NCBI RefSeq assembly: GCF_008329435.1
Contig: NZ_NPKN01000001.1
Location: 310,001-374,000 of the forward strand
Length of the DNA: 64,000 nucleotides
Source of the DNA: Rhodanobacter sp. T12-5
Lineage (GTDB): Bacteria > Pseudomonadota > Gammaproteobacteria > Xanthomonadales > Rhodanobacteraceae
Direction of reading: 5' to 3'
A program made the translations under genes and the position numbers. Numbering within the stretch: position 1 is the stretch's first letter; the number at the start of each line of letters is the position of its first letter. A model generated the notes under the pieces. That model worked only from the letters and a program-made list of their open reading frames with translations. It did not search any database and was not told the origin of the DNA. Of this stretch, positions 47,047 to 56,278 are shown one piece after another.

Positions 47047-48917
47047 GCGAGCTGTTGCAACAGTTTCATTTCCTGCGGCCGTGGTGGCTCGCCGCGTTGC
47101 TTGCATTGCCGCTGCTCGGCTGGTTGGGCATGCGTCGCAACGTGGCGCAGCTGGAACTGTCGCGACTGGTCGACGCCGAACTGTTGCCGCATCTGCTGCA
47201 AGGGCGCGTCGCCAACCGCAGCCTCCCGGTATGGCTGTTTGCGCTGGGCTGGATGCTGGCCGCGCTGGCCTTGGCGGGTCCGACATGGAGCCGCGTCGAG
47301 CAGCCGCTGTATGCGAGCCGCGCGGCGCAAGTGGTGGCCATCTCCCTGTCGCAACACATGCTGGCGCGTGACGTGGCGCCGAGCCGGCTCGATCGCGCGC
47401 GCTACAAGGCGCGCGATCTGCTGGCGAGCAATCGCGATGGACTGAATGCATTGATCGGGTACGCCGGCGAGGCGTTCGTGGTGGCGCCCCTGACCTCCGA
47501 CGCCAGCAGCCTCGGCGACCTGCTCGATGCGATGGCGCCCGACACCATGCCGCTGGATGGCGACAACGCAGCCGCGGCGATCGAGCGCGGCGTGGCGCTG
47601 ATCCACGACGCCAAGGCCAGTGGCGGTTCGCTGGTATTGATTACCGATCAGGCCAATGCCGCCGCCGATGCGGCCGCACGCAAGGCGAATGCCGCCGGCG
47701 TGCGGGTATCGGTGCTCGGCGTGGGCACGCCGCAGGGCGGCCCGGTGCCGCTGCCCGAAGGCGGCTTCCTGCACGATGCGCAAGGCCACATCAGTCTCGC
47801 CCGTCGCGACGATGCCGCGCTCGGCGCGCTGGCTGCCGCCGGCGGCGGCCGCTACGTCGCGATGACGGCGGATCATCGCGACGTCGATGCACTGCATGCC
47901 CAACTGCGCACCGCGCCGGCCACGGCGGCGGCCGGGCAGGTCGGCGATGAATGGCAGGATCGCGGGCCATGGCTGGTGCTGCCGCTGCTGCTGATCGTCG
48001 CGCTGGCGTTCCGTCGCGGCTGGTTGTTGCTGCTGCCGCTGATCGTATTGCCGCTGTTGCCGACGACGGCTGTGGCAACGACATGGTCCGACCTGTGGCA
48101 GCGCCCCGACCAGCAAGCGGCGCAAGCGTTGAAACAGGGCCAGGCAAAACAGGCACAGCAGCTTGCGCGCGATCCGGCGTGGCGTGGCGCGGCGGCGTAT
48201 CGCGCTGGCGACTACGCTGCCGCGGCGCAGGCGTTGCGACAGGCGCCCGGTGGCGACGCCGCCTACAACCTCGGCAACACGCTGGCCCGCCAGGGCGAGT
48301 ATCGGCAGGCGATCGCCGCTTACGACGATGCGCTGAAACTCGATCCGGCCAATGCCGACGCGAAGGCCAACCGGAAGGCAGTCGAGGACTGGCTGAAGCA
48401 GAAAAACAAGCAACAGTCGCCGGATCAGAAGAAGCATGAAGGTCACGGTGGCGGCAAGAACCAGTCGTCGCCGGGTGATCAGGGCAAGCCGGATTCGGCG
48501 CAGAAGAAATCTGCGCAGGACGAATCCGGATCATCCGGCCCGAAGGGTCCGGACGGCAAGTCGCCGCCACCGGAACGGTCCGGCAAGGACGGTTCCGGGC
48601 AAGGCAAGGCGGAAACCCCGCCAGCACAGACCGCGCAGCAACAGGCTGCACAAAAGGCGCAGGCGGAGCAGGCACAACAGGCGCTGAAAAAGCAGATGGA
48701 TCAGGCCCTGGCCGGAAAACAGAAACCCGCCGACAGCACGCCGCCGCATCAACTCGGTGCGGTGGACGCAGATGACCCCCAATCGAAGTTGCCGGCGGAC
48801 CTGCAGCATGCATTGCAGCGGGTGCCGGACGATCCGGGAGCGCTGTTGCGGCGCAAGTTCCAACTGGAATACCAGCAGCGCCACGGCGGCGCGCCACTAG
48901 AGGATGGACAGCCGTGA
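47043..48917 (+). CDS. BatB/BatC-like protein: degenerate VWA domain fused to TPR and low-complexity tail
   Basis: A 624-residue protein. Two N-terminal helices (about 14-30, 61-79) precede a VWA-like domain, then a membrane segment pair (about 312-345) and TPR repeats (about 365-455, ALKQGQAKQAQQLARDPAW and YNLGNTLARQGEYRQAIAAY). A Lys/Gln/Ser/Pro-rich tail (about 460-580) follows. The metal site that should read DxSxS is ISLSQHM, with Ser101 in place of Asp and His105 in place of Ser; Asp202 (ITDQAN) is kept. Metal binding is therefore probably lost. BatB and BatC are separate proteins in Bacteroides and fused here. Confidence 0.88.
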
Positions 48918-50632
48918 TGTTTCGACGATTCGTGGGGGTGTGGTTGCTGGCGACCCTGCTGTTGCCGGCACTGGTCCATGCGGCCGATGTGCAGGCAACG
49001 CTGGACCGCAGCAGCGTGCAACTGGGCGAAACCGTCACCTTGAACCTGCGCGTCGAAGGCGCCGGCGGGCGGGTGACCATGCCGGATCTTGCCGGGCTGG
49101 GCCAGGATTTCAGCATCCTCGGCACTTCGCAAAACCGCAGCATCAGCGTCGTCAACGGCACGACAAGCTCGACCCTGACTTTCGGTATCGCGCTGCGCCC
49201 GACGCGTGTCGGCAGCTTGACGATTCCGGCGTTGAACGTGGCCGGAAGCCAGACCCGGCCACTGCAACTGCAGGTAACCGCGCCCGATCCGGCGGCTGCG
49301 GCTGCGGTCGGCCAGGACGTTTTCATGGAGGCCCGGGTCGAGCCCGCGCATGGCTATGTCGGGCAGCAATTCAGCTATGTGGTGCGGCTGTACTACGCCA
49401 CCAGCATCAGCAGCGGTTCGCTTGGCGCACCGCAGGTCGATGGGGTCGAGGTGAGTCGGGTCGGCGACGACCTGAATTACGACGGCCAGCGTGGCGGGCG
49501 CTCCTATCACGTGCTTGAACGGCGTTATGCACTGGTGCCCCGGCACGCCGGACATTTCGACATCCCTGCGCTCGGATTCCAGGGCGAGGCGATCGATCCC
49601 ACCGACCCGAACAGCTTCTTCGGCGCCAGCACGCCGATTTCGGCGAGCGCGCCGGCGGTATCGATCGAGGTGCAGGCGACGCCGGCCGATTGGGGCAAGA
49701 GCGCATGGCTGCCTGCGCGCCAGTTGAGTCTGAGCCTGGATGGTTGGCCGGGCGCGAATGAACAGGTGAGGGTGGGCAAGCCGTTGAACCTGACCATGAC
49801 CCTGCAGGCCACCGGGCTGCCGTTCGAGGCATTGCCGGCATTGAGCCTGCCGGCACTGGACGGCGCCACCGTGTATCCGGACAAGCCGGTCACCGGCACG
49901 CACAATGATGGCCCGTGGGTCGTCGGTCGACGCCAGCAGGCGTTTGCGGTCGTGCCCGAGCGAGCCGGGACGCTGACCTTGCCCGCGATCACCGTGAAAT
50001 GGTGGAACGTGCTGACCGACAAGATGGAAGTGGCGCAGATCCCTGCCCGCAGCGTGACGGTGTTGCCGGCGGTCGGTGCAACAGACGTCCAGACGTCCAT
50101 ACCCGCGGGCAGCGCAAGCGCAAGCGCCATCGCCGCGGCGAAACCCGCTGTCGTGACGCCGGCCTCCTCGTCGTCCGTGCCGTGGCGCTGGATCGCCCTG
50201 GGCAGTGTCGGCCTGTGGTTGCTCAGCGTGGCGGGGTGGTGGTTGTGGCGGCGCCGTGCGCGCACGCCGCGGGCAGTCCTGCCGGTGGCGCAGGCGTCAG
50301 CGTCAGCGTCGGTGCGCAGCTGCCGGCTGGCTTTTCTCGCCGCGGCGCATGGCAACGATGCGGCGGCACAAGTGCGCAGCCTGCTGGCCTGGGCGCGGAT
50401 GGAACGGCCAGCGATCCAGCATCTGGGCGAACTGGCGTCGGCGCTGGACGATGCGTCGCAGCGCGCGGCGATCGCCGCCCTGCAGCAACGCCACTACGCC
50501 AGCGCACCGCCGACCGACAGCAGCGCCAACCTGGCGGAGGCATTCAAGCGCGGCTTCGTCTGGCGTGCTGCCGATGCGCCCGGCGGCGATTCGGCGTTGC
50601 CGCCGCTGTACCCGTTCAAGCTGCACGATTGA
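48917..50632 (+). CDS. BatD-like protein (oxygen tolerance family)
   Basis: A 571-residue protein with a signal peptide (LLATLLLPALVHA), periplasmic Ig-like beta domains and a membrane helix (about 420-440, WIALGSVGLWLLSVAGWWLW). BatD hallmarks are ATLDRSSVQLGETVTLNL near the mature N-terminus, and SYHVLERRYALVPRHAGHFDIPALGF. The C-terminal 110 residues are cytosolic and helical. ATG 48917 overlaps the previous stop; GTG 48914 is an alternative. It ends the MoxR/Bat operon. Confidence 0.9.
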   Translation: MFRRFVGVWLLATLLLPALVHAADVQATLDRSSVQLGETVTLNLRVEGAGGRVTMPDLAGLGQDFSILGTSQNRSISVVNGTTSSTLTFGIALRPTRVGSLTIPALNVAGSQTRPLQLQVTAPDPAAAAAVGQDVFMEARVEPAHGYVGQQFSYVVRLYYATSISSGSLGAPQVDGVEVSRVGDDLNYDGQRGGRSYHVLERRYALVPRHAGHFDIPALGFQGEAIDPTDPNSFFGASTPISASAPAVSIEVQATPADWGKSAWLPARQLSLSLDGWPGANEQVRVGKPLNLTMTLQATGLPFEALPALSLPALDGATVYPDKPVTGTHNDGPWVVGRRQQAFAVVPERAGTLTLPAITVKWWNVLTDKMEVAQIPARSVTVLPAVGATDVQTSIPAGSASASAIAAAKPAVVTPASSSSVPWRWIALGSVGLWLLSVAGWWLWRRRARTPRAVLPVAQASASASVRSCRLAFLAAAHGNDAAAQVRSLLAWARMERPAIQHLGELASALDDASQRAAIAALQQRHYASAPPTDSSANLAEAFKRGFVWRAADAPGGDSALPPLYPFKLHD

Positions 50633-50740
50633 CTTCTGCACGCTCCGTTCGCGGCGCATGCGCGACCTCGCCACTCCGTTCGCGCTGCGCGCAGTTCGCA
50701 TGGCGAACGAAGTCGAAGCGCCAACCCAACCCGCTGCGGC

Positions 50741-51286
50741 TCATGTCGTTGGCGAACGGGAAGGTCCAACGGCATCGAGCGCGTCCTGGAAAATCGCATG
50801 CATGTCGCCGCTGAAACAGCAGAGCGTCACCTCGATAGCCTCATTGCCGGCCAGCTCATCGCGCAAGGTGGCGATGGCCACGCCAGCCGCCTGCGCGGCG
50901 GGATAACCGTAGACGCCGCAGCTGATCGCCGGGAATGCGATCGTGTGCAATCGATGTTCCCGCAGCAGGCGCAGCGCGTTGCGATAGCAACACGCCAGCA
51001 ACCGTGCCTCGCCTGCGGTGCCGCCGTGCCAGACCGGGCCCACCGTGTGGATCACGTGGCGCGCGGGCAGCCCGAAGCCGGGCGTGATGCGCGCCTCGCC
51101 TGCCGGGCAGCGCACGCCCGACGCGGATTCCGGTAGTGCCCGGCAAGCCTCCAGCAAGGCCGGCCCGGCCGCGCGATGGATCGCGCCATCCACGCCGCCG
51201 CCGCCGAGCAGGCTCGGGTTGGCCGCGTTGACGATCGCGTCCAGGCCCAGCGAGGTAATGTCGGCAGCGATGATCTTCAGGGGCAT
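50741..51286 (-). CDS. O-acetyl-ADP-ribose deacetylase, macrodomain
   Basis: A 181-residue macrodomain of the YmdB/MacroD type. Landmarks are [20 protein letters not shown], then [14 protein letters not shown] (about 28-41) and [13 protein letters not shown]. These bind ADP-ribose and support hydrolysis of O-acetyl-ADP-ribose or mono-ADP-ribosyl groups. The stop codon at 50741 is 108 bp from the convergent BatD gene. It is divergent from the MarR gene with 67 bp between. Confidence 0.92.
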   Translation of the reverse strand: MPLKIIAADITSLGLDAIVNAANPSLLGGGGVDGAIHRAAGPALLEACRALPESASGVRCPAGEARITPGFGLPARHVIHTVGPVWHGGTAGEARLLACCYRNALRLLREHRLHTIAFPAISCGVYGYPAAQAAGVAIATLRDELAGNEAIEVTLCCFSGDMHAIFQDALDAVGPSRSPTT

Positions 51287-51353
51287 GGCTTCGGAGAGGA
51301 TGGCGGCTTATGCTTCAGGCAGGTATTTGGGTGTGATCGGGCGGCGACGAACC

Positions 51354-51809
51354 ATGGCGAAAACGGAAGACATTTCCTTCGGCTATCTGCTCAGCGACGT
51401 GACCTTGCTGTTCCGCAAGCACTTCGACCGGCGTGCGGTGAAGTTCGGCCTGACCCGGGCGCAATGGCGTGCGACCAAGATGTTGTACCACCGCGAAGGT
51501 TTGCGGCAAACCGAGCTGGCCGACTTCCTGGAAATGGAACCGATCGCGGTGGGTCGGGTGATCGATCGGCTGCAGGCCGCCGGCTTCGTCGAGCGCCGGC
51601 CCGATCCGAAGGATCGGCGTGCCTGGCGCCTGCATACCACCGAGCAAGCGCGGGTGATCGTGGGCGACATGGAGCTGATCGCGCGCGACTTGCGCAAGGA
51701 CGCCACCCGCGGCATCGAGCCTGGCGAACTGGAACAGGCGCTGGCGGTGATCACCCGGATCAAGGACAACCTGCTCGCGCTGGAACAGGTCGACGCCGGC
51801 CTGCCCTGA
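51354..51809 (+). CDS. MarR family transcriptional regulator
   Basis: A 151-residue winged-helix regulator. The DNA-binding region reads LTRAQWRATKMLYHREGLRQ, then TELADFLEME (about 50-65) and VERRPDPKDRRAWRLH, the wing. It stands 218 bp before the RND efflux genes on the same strand; as in many MarR-pump pairs it probably represses them, but no operator could be demonstrated. It also shares a short divergent gap with the macrodomain gene. Confidence 0.92.
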   Translation: MAKTEDISFGYLLSDVTLLFRKHFDRRAVKFGLTRAQWRATKMLYHREGLRQTELADFLEMEPIAVGRVIDRLQAAGFVERRPDPKDRRAWRLHTTEQARVIVGDMELIARDLRKDATRGIEPGELEQALAVITRIKDNLLALEQVDAGLP

Positions 51810-52027
51810 ACGGCTCGCGGCACGAGCCTTACCAGTGCCATTGGTCGGGGTCATTCGGTCAGGCATTCGCGGCATAGTGGCTGCTTTCGGTCGCCACAAG
51901 GTCAACCCCGACCCGGCGGCCGCGTTGTTACCCGTTTGATGCCCGCCTGGCCCACGCCTCCCCGACCACCCAGGCTCACCCGTCGCCATGTTCCGCTTGT
52001 GGCGCGAAGTTCGAGAATCGTTCGCGC

Positions 52028-53146
52028 ATGTCCTGGAAAAAATTCGCCCTGATCGCAGCCGTCCTGTTGGCGGTGGCGCTCGCACTGCATCTTGGACGCC
52101 GTGCGGCGCACGGTGCGGACCCTTCCGTCGCCGCCGCACCGGTGCCGGTGCAGGTTGCCGCTGCCACGCAGGGCGATATCGAACTTTCCCTGAAGCTGGT
52201 CGGCCGGGTCGAGGCGTGGTCGACGGTGACGCTGCGGGCGCGGGTATCCGGCCAGCTCGAGTCGCTGTCGTTCAAGCCGGGTACGCTGGTGCGCAAGGGC
52301 AGCGTGCTGGCGCAGATCGATCCGCGGCTGCTCAAGGCCCAGCTGGACCAGGCGCGCGGCAGCGTGGCGCGCGACCGCGCACAGTTGCAGAAGGCGCAGG
52401 CCGACCAGCAACGCTACGCCGACATGCTTTCCCGCGGTTTCGTTTCCAAGGCCGACTACGACCTGTACAAGGCCAATCTTGCCGTGGCCAGGGCCACCCT
52501 GCAGAGCGATCTGGCTGGCCAGGAGCTGGCGCAGACCCAGCTCGACTACGCGCAGATCGTCGCGCCGTTCGACGGCATCACCGGTGCGCCGCTGGTGTAT
52601 CCGGGCGCGCAGATCAGCGCCGACAGCACCGACATCGTGGTGCTCAACCAGGTCGAGCCGGTGCGCGTCGCGTTCAACATCCCCGAAGACAGCCTGCCGG
52701 CCGTGCGCGCCGCGCAGCAAAAAGGTGCGCTCGACGTGCAGGTCGCGATCTCCGGCGATCACGCCGCACCGCTGACCGGTGCGCTGGAGTTCATCGACAA
52801 TGCGGTCGATGCCAGCACCGGCACCATCGTGCTGAAGGCGCGTTTCGACAACGCCGATCACCGGCTCACGCCGGGCCAGTTCGTGCAGGTGACGTTGCCG
52901 ACCACGCGGCTGGTGGACGTGGTGAGCGTGCCGGTGCATGCGCTGCAGAGTTCGACCAATGGCAGCTTCGTGTTCGTGCTCGGCGCCGATGGCAAGGTGC
53001 AGCAGCGCACCGTCGTCACCGGACCGACCAGTGGCGGACGCACTGTGATCGACAAGGGACTCAAACCCGGTGAAAAGGTGGTGACCGAAGGTCAGATGCT
53101 GCTGGTCGACGGCAGCTCCGCCACGGTCAAACAGGCTCTGCCATGA
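52028..53146 (+). CDS. RND efflux periplasmic adaptor subunit
   Basis: A 372-residue membrane fusion protein. An N-terminal signal/anchor (about 5-20) is followed by the barrel-sandwich lipoyl motif (TVTLRARVSGQLESLSFKPG), a helical hairpin (about 105-165), and the beta-barrel and membrane-proximal domains (APFDGITGAPLVYPG, RLTPGQFVQVTLP). It resembles MdtA-type adaptors. A 7-bp inverted repeat (GCGCGAA 52002-52008, TTCGCGC 52021-52027) abuts the start codon. It overlaps the permease by four bases. Confidence 0.92.
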   Translation: MSWKKFALIAAVLLAVALALHLGRRAAHGADPSVAAAPVPVQVAAATQGDIELSLKLVGRVEAWSTVTLRARVSGQLESLSFKPGTLVRKGSVLAQIDPRLLKAQLDQARGSVARDRAQLQKAQADQQRYADMLSRGFVSKADYDLYKANLAVARATLQSDLAGQELAQTQLDYAQIVAPFDGITGAPLVYPGAQISADSTDIVVLNQVEPVRVAFNIPEDSLPAVRAAQQKGALDVQVAISGDHAAPLTGALEFIDNAVDASTGTIVLKARFDNADHRLTPGQFVQVTLPTTRLVDVVSVPVHALQSSTNGSFVFVLGADGKVQQRTVVTGPTSGGRTVIDKGLKPGEKVVTEGQMLLVDGSSATVKQALP

Positions 53147-56100
53147 ACATCCCCGAGCTCTGCATCCGCCGGCCGGTGATGACCACGCTGCTGATGACGG
53201 CGTTGCTGGTGTTCGGCATCGTCGCCTATCCGCAGCTGCCGGTGAACGAGTTGCCGAACGTCGATTTCCCCACCATCAGCATCAGCGCCAACCTGCCCGG
53301 TGCGTCGCCGGAGACGATGGCCTCGGCCGTGGCCACGCCGCTGGAAGGCAAACTGTCGACGATCGCCGGGATCAGCGCGATGAGCTCGACCAGCGCCCTG
53401 GGTTCCACCTCGATCACGTTGACTTTCGAGCTCGATCGCAACATCGACGCGGCCGCGCAGGACGTGCAGTCGGCGATTTCCTCGGCGCTGCGTCAGTTGC
53501 CCAAGGAGATGACCACGCCGCCGACCTTCCGCAAGGTCAATCCGGCCGATGCGGCGATCCTGTACCTGGCGATGAGCTCGTCGACGATGCCGCTGACCCA
53601 GGTCGACGAATACGCCGAGACCGAACTGGCCCAGCAACTGTCGATGGTCGATGGGGTGGCGCAGGTGAGCGTGTACGGCTCGCAGAAATATGCGGTACGG
53701 GTCAGCGTCGATCCGGACCGGCTCGCCGCCGCCGGCATCGGCATCGACCAGGTGCAGAACGCGATCGCCGATGCCAATGTCAACCAGTCCACCGGATCGC
53801 TGTATGGCCAGCGCCAGCAACTGCCGATCCGCAGCGACGGCCAGTTGCTGCGCGCGGCGGCGTACAACGACGTGGTGGTGGCGTATCGCAACGGCGCGCC
53901 GGTGCACGTGCGCGACATCGGCGTGGCACGCGACAGCGTGCAGGACGACCAGAGGGCCAGCTCGTACAACGGCACCCGCGCGATCGTGCTGGCGATCCAG
54001 CGCCAGCCCGGCGCGAATACGGTGGCCACGGTCGATCGGATCAAGGCCGTGCTGCCGAGTTTCCGTGCCGGCCTGCCGCGCTCGGTGAAGCTGGAAACGC
54101 TGTATGACCGCTCGCAGTCGATCCGCGCCTCGGTCGACGACGTGCAGTTCACCCTGCTGCTGGCCGGCGCACTGGTCGTGTTCGTGATCTACCTGTTCCT
54201 GGGCAGCCTTTCCGCCACGCTGATTCCGGCGGTGGCCTTGCCGATCTCGGTGCTCGGCACGTTCGGCGTGATGTATGCGCTCGGCTACAGTCTCGACAAT
54301 TTGTCGCTGCTGGCACTGACCCTGTCGGTCGGTTTCGTGGTCGACGACGCGATCGTGATGCTGGAAAACATCGTGCGCCACATGGAAGAAGGCGTGCCGC
54401 CGTACGAGGCGGCGTTGCAGGGTGCCGGCGAGATCGGCTTCACCATCTTTTCGATGACGCTGTCGCTGATCGCGGTGTTCATCCCGGTGATGTTCATGGG
54501 CGGCATCGTCGGCCGGCTGTTCCACGAGTTCGCGATCGTGATCAGCGTGGCAATCCTGATTTCCGGCATCGTGGCGATCACGTTGACACCGATGTTGTGC
54601 AGCCGCTTCGTCAAGGCGCATGGCGACGAAAAGAAGAATTGGCTGGTCGGCAGTTTCGACCGTGGCTTCAGCGCCGTGCAACGCGGTTATGCAGGCAGCC
54701 TGCGCTGGTGCATGGACCGGCCGCGGGTGGTGCTGGCCGCGTTCGGCCTGAGCCTGCTGGCCACCGCGTTGCTGTTCTACGTCGCCCCGAAGGACTTCAT
54801 TCCGGCCGGCGACAACGGCACCTTGCACGTCAACACGGAAGGGCCGGAGGATATTTCGTTCGACGGCATGCTGTCGCGGCAGCAACGGCTGGTAGACATC
54901 GTGGCCAAGGATCCGAATGTCGCCGGTTACATGTCCAGCATCGGCGCCGGCGGCTCGCGCAACACGGTCAACAACGGTTCGATCCTGCTGCTGCTGAAGC
55001 CGGCCGACCAGCGCAAGCTGGACATCGACGGGGTCATCGATGAGTTGCGCAAGAAGCTGGCCGGGGTGACCGGCATCCGCGCCTATATCCAGAACACGCC
55101 GGCGATCCGCATCGGCGGGCGCCAGTCTAAGGCGCAGTACCAGTACACGCTGCAGTCGATCGACATGCCTGCGTTGTACGACTGGAGCGGCAAGGTCACC
55201 CGCGCATTTTCCGCGTTGCCCGGCTTCGAGGACGTCACCAACGATCTCGATCTCAACAGCCCCTCGATCGTGGTCAAGGTCGATCGCGCCAAGCTGGCGC
55301 CGCTCGGGCTCACCATGGCCCAGGTGCAGACCGCGCTGGGCATCGGCTTCGGCGAAAACCAGGTCTCCACCATCTACGGTTCGGCCACCCAGTACTGGGT
55401 GATCCTGCAGGTCGAGCGCAAGCTGCAGGATGACCCGTCGGTGCTGTCGCAGCTCTACGTCACCTCGAACAGCGGCACCCTGGTGCCGCTCAGCGCGGTA
55501 GCCAGTTTCAGTCGCGAACCGCAGGCACTCACCGTGAATCACCAGGGCCAGTTGCCGGCGGTGACGGTGTCGTTCAATCTCGCGAAAGACGTCAGCCTCA
55601 GCGATGCGGTCGCCAGGATCGACGGTGCGATGCAGAAGATGGGTCTGCCGGCCACCATCAGCGGCAGCGTGCAGGGCACCGCGCAGGCGTTCCAGCAGTC
55701 CATGCAGGGCATGGGCATGCTTTTGCTTCTGGCGGTGTTCGTGATCTACCTCGTGCTGGGCATCTTGTATGAGAGTTTCATCCATCCGCTGACGATCCTG
55801 TCCGGCCTGCCGGCGGCAGCGGTCGGTGCGTTGCTGACCCTGGTGATCTTCCACGCCTCGCTGGACCTGTTCGCCTTCGTCGGCATCGTGATGCTGATCG
55901 GCATCGTCAAGAAGAACGCGATCATGCTGATCGACTTCGCGCTGGAGCGGCAACGCGAGGAGGGCATGGCGCCGGCGCAGGCGATCTTCGAAGCCTGCCG
56001 CGTGCGCTTCCGTCCGATCATGATGACCAGCATGGCGGCGATGGCCGGCACGCTGCCGATCGCGCTGAGCATCGGTGCGGGTGCCGAAGTGCGTCGCTCG

Positions 56101-56253
56101 CTGGGCCTGGCGGTGGTCGGCGGCCTGGTGTTCTCGCAGGTGCTCACGCTGTACCTGACGCCGGTGATCTACATCTACATGGACCAGCTGCAGCAGCGCT
56201 TCGCGCACAAGTCCCGCCCCGGCGCCAGGGCACTCCCGGATAGCAGGCCCTGA
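53143..56253 (+). CDS. RND multidrug efflux permease, MdtB/MdtC-like
   Basis: A 1036-residue HAE1-type RND transporter with twelve membrane helices and two large periplasmic loops. The opening RRPVMTTLLMTALLVFGIVA and LPGASPETMASAVATPLE match the MdtBC/MuxBC branch. The proton relay Asp pair is in SVGFVVDDAIVMLENI. Unlike MdtABC there is only one permease gene here, and no outer membrane channel gene, so a TolC-like protein must come from elsewhere. The jet genes begin 25 bp after its stop. Confidence 0.94.
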   Translation: MNIPELCIRRPVMTTLLMTALLVFGIVAYPQLPVNELPNVDFPTISISANLPGASPETMASAVATPLEGKLSTIAGISAMSSTSALGSTSITLTFELDRNIDAAAQDVQSAISSALRQLPKEMTTPPTFRKVNPADAAILYLAMSSSTMPLTQVDEYAETELAQQLSMVDGVAQVSVYGSQKYAVRVSVDPDRLAAAGIGIDQVQNAIADANVNQSTGSLYGQRQQLPIRSDGQLLRAAAYNDVVVAYRNGAPVHVRDIGVARDSVQDDQRASSYNGTRAIVLAIQRQPGANTVATVDRIKAVLPSFRAGLPRSVKLETLYDRSQSIRASVDDVQFTLLLAGALVVFVIYLFLGSLSATLIPAVALPISVLGTFGVMYALGYSLDNLSLLALTLSVGFVVDDAIVMLENIVRHMEEGVPPYEAALQGAGEIGFTIFSMTLSLIAVFIPVMFMGGIVGRLFHEFAIVISVAILISGIVAITLTPMLCSRFVKAHGDEKKNWLVGSFDRGFSAVQRGYAGSLRWCMDRPRVVLAAFGLSLLATALLFYVAPKDFIPAGDNGTLHVNTEGPEDISFDGMLSRQQRLVDIVAKDPNVAGYMSSIGAGGSRNTVNNGSILLLLKPADQRKLDIDGVIDELRKKLAGVTGIRAYIQNTPAIRIGGRQSKAQYQYTLQSIDMPALYDWSGKVTRAFSALPGFEDVTNDLDLNSPSIVVKVDRAKLAPLGLTMAQVQTALGIGFGENQVSTIYGSATQYWVILQVERKLQDDPSVLSQLYVTSNSGTLVPLSAVASFSREPQALTVNHQGQLPAVTVSFNLAKDVSLSDAVARIDGAMQKMGLPATISGSVQGTAQAFQQSMQGMGMLLLLAVFVIYLVLGILYESFIHPLTILSGLPAAAVGALLTLVIFHASLDLFAFVGIVMLIGIVKKNAIMLIDFALERQREEGMAPAQAIFEACRVRFRPIMMTSMAAMAGTLPIALSIGAGAEVRRSLGLAVVGGLVFSQVLTLYLTPVIYIYMDQLQQRFAHKSRPGARALPDSRP

Positions 56254-56278
56254 GGCGTTCTTGTCGCATAATCCGCGG

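Noticed and set aside
50633..50740. Possible repeat in the gap after BatD (two CTCCGTTCGCG copies)
   Set aside because: Only 11 bases are shared and the local CG-rich composition makes this likely by chance.
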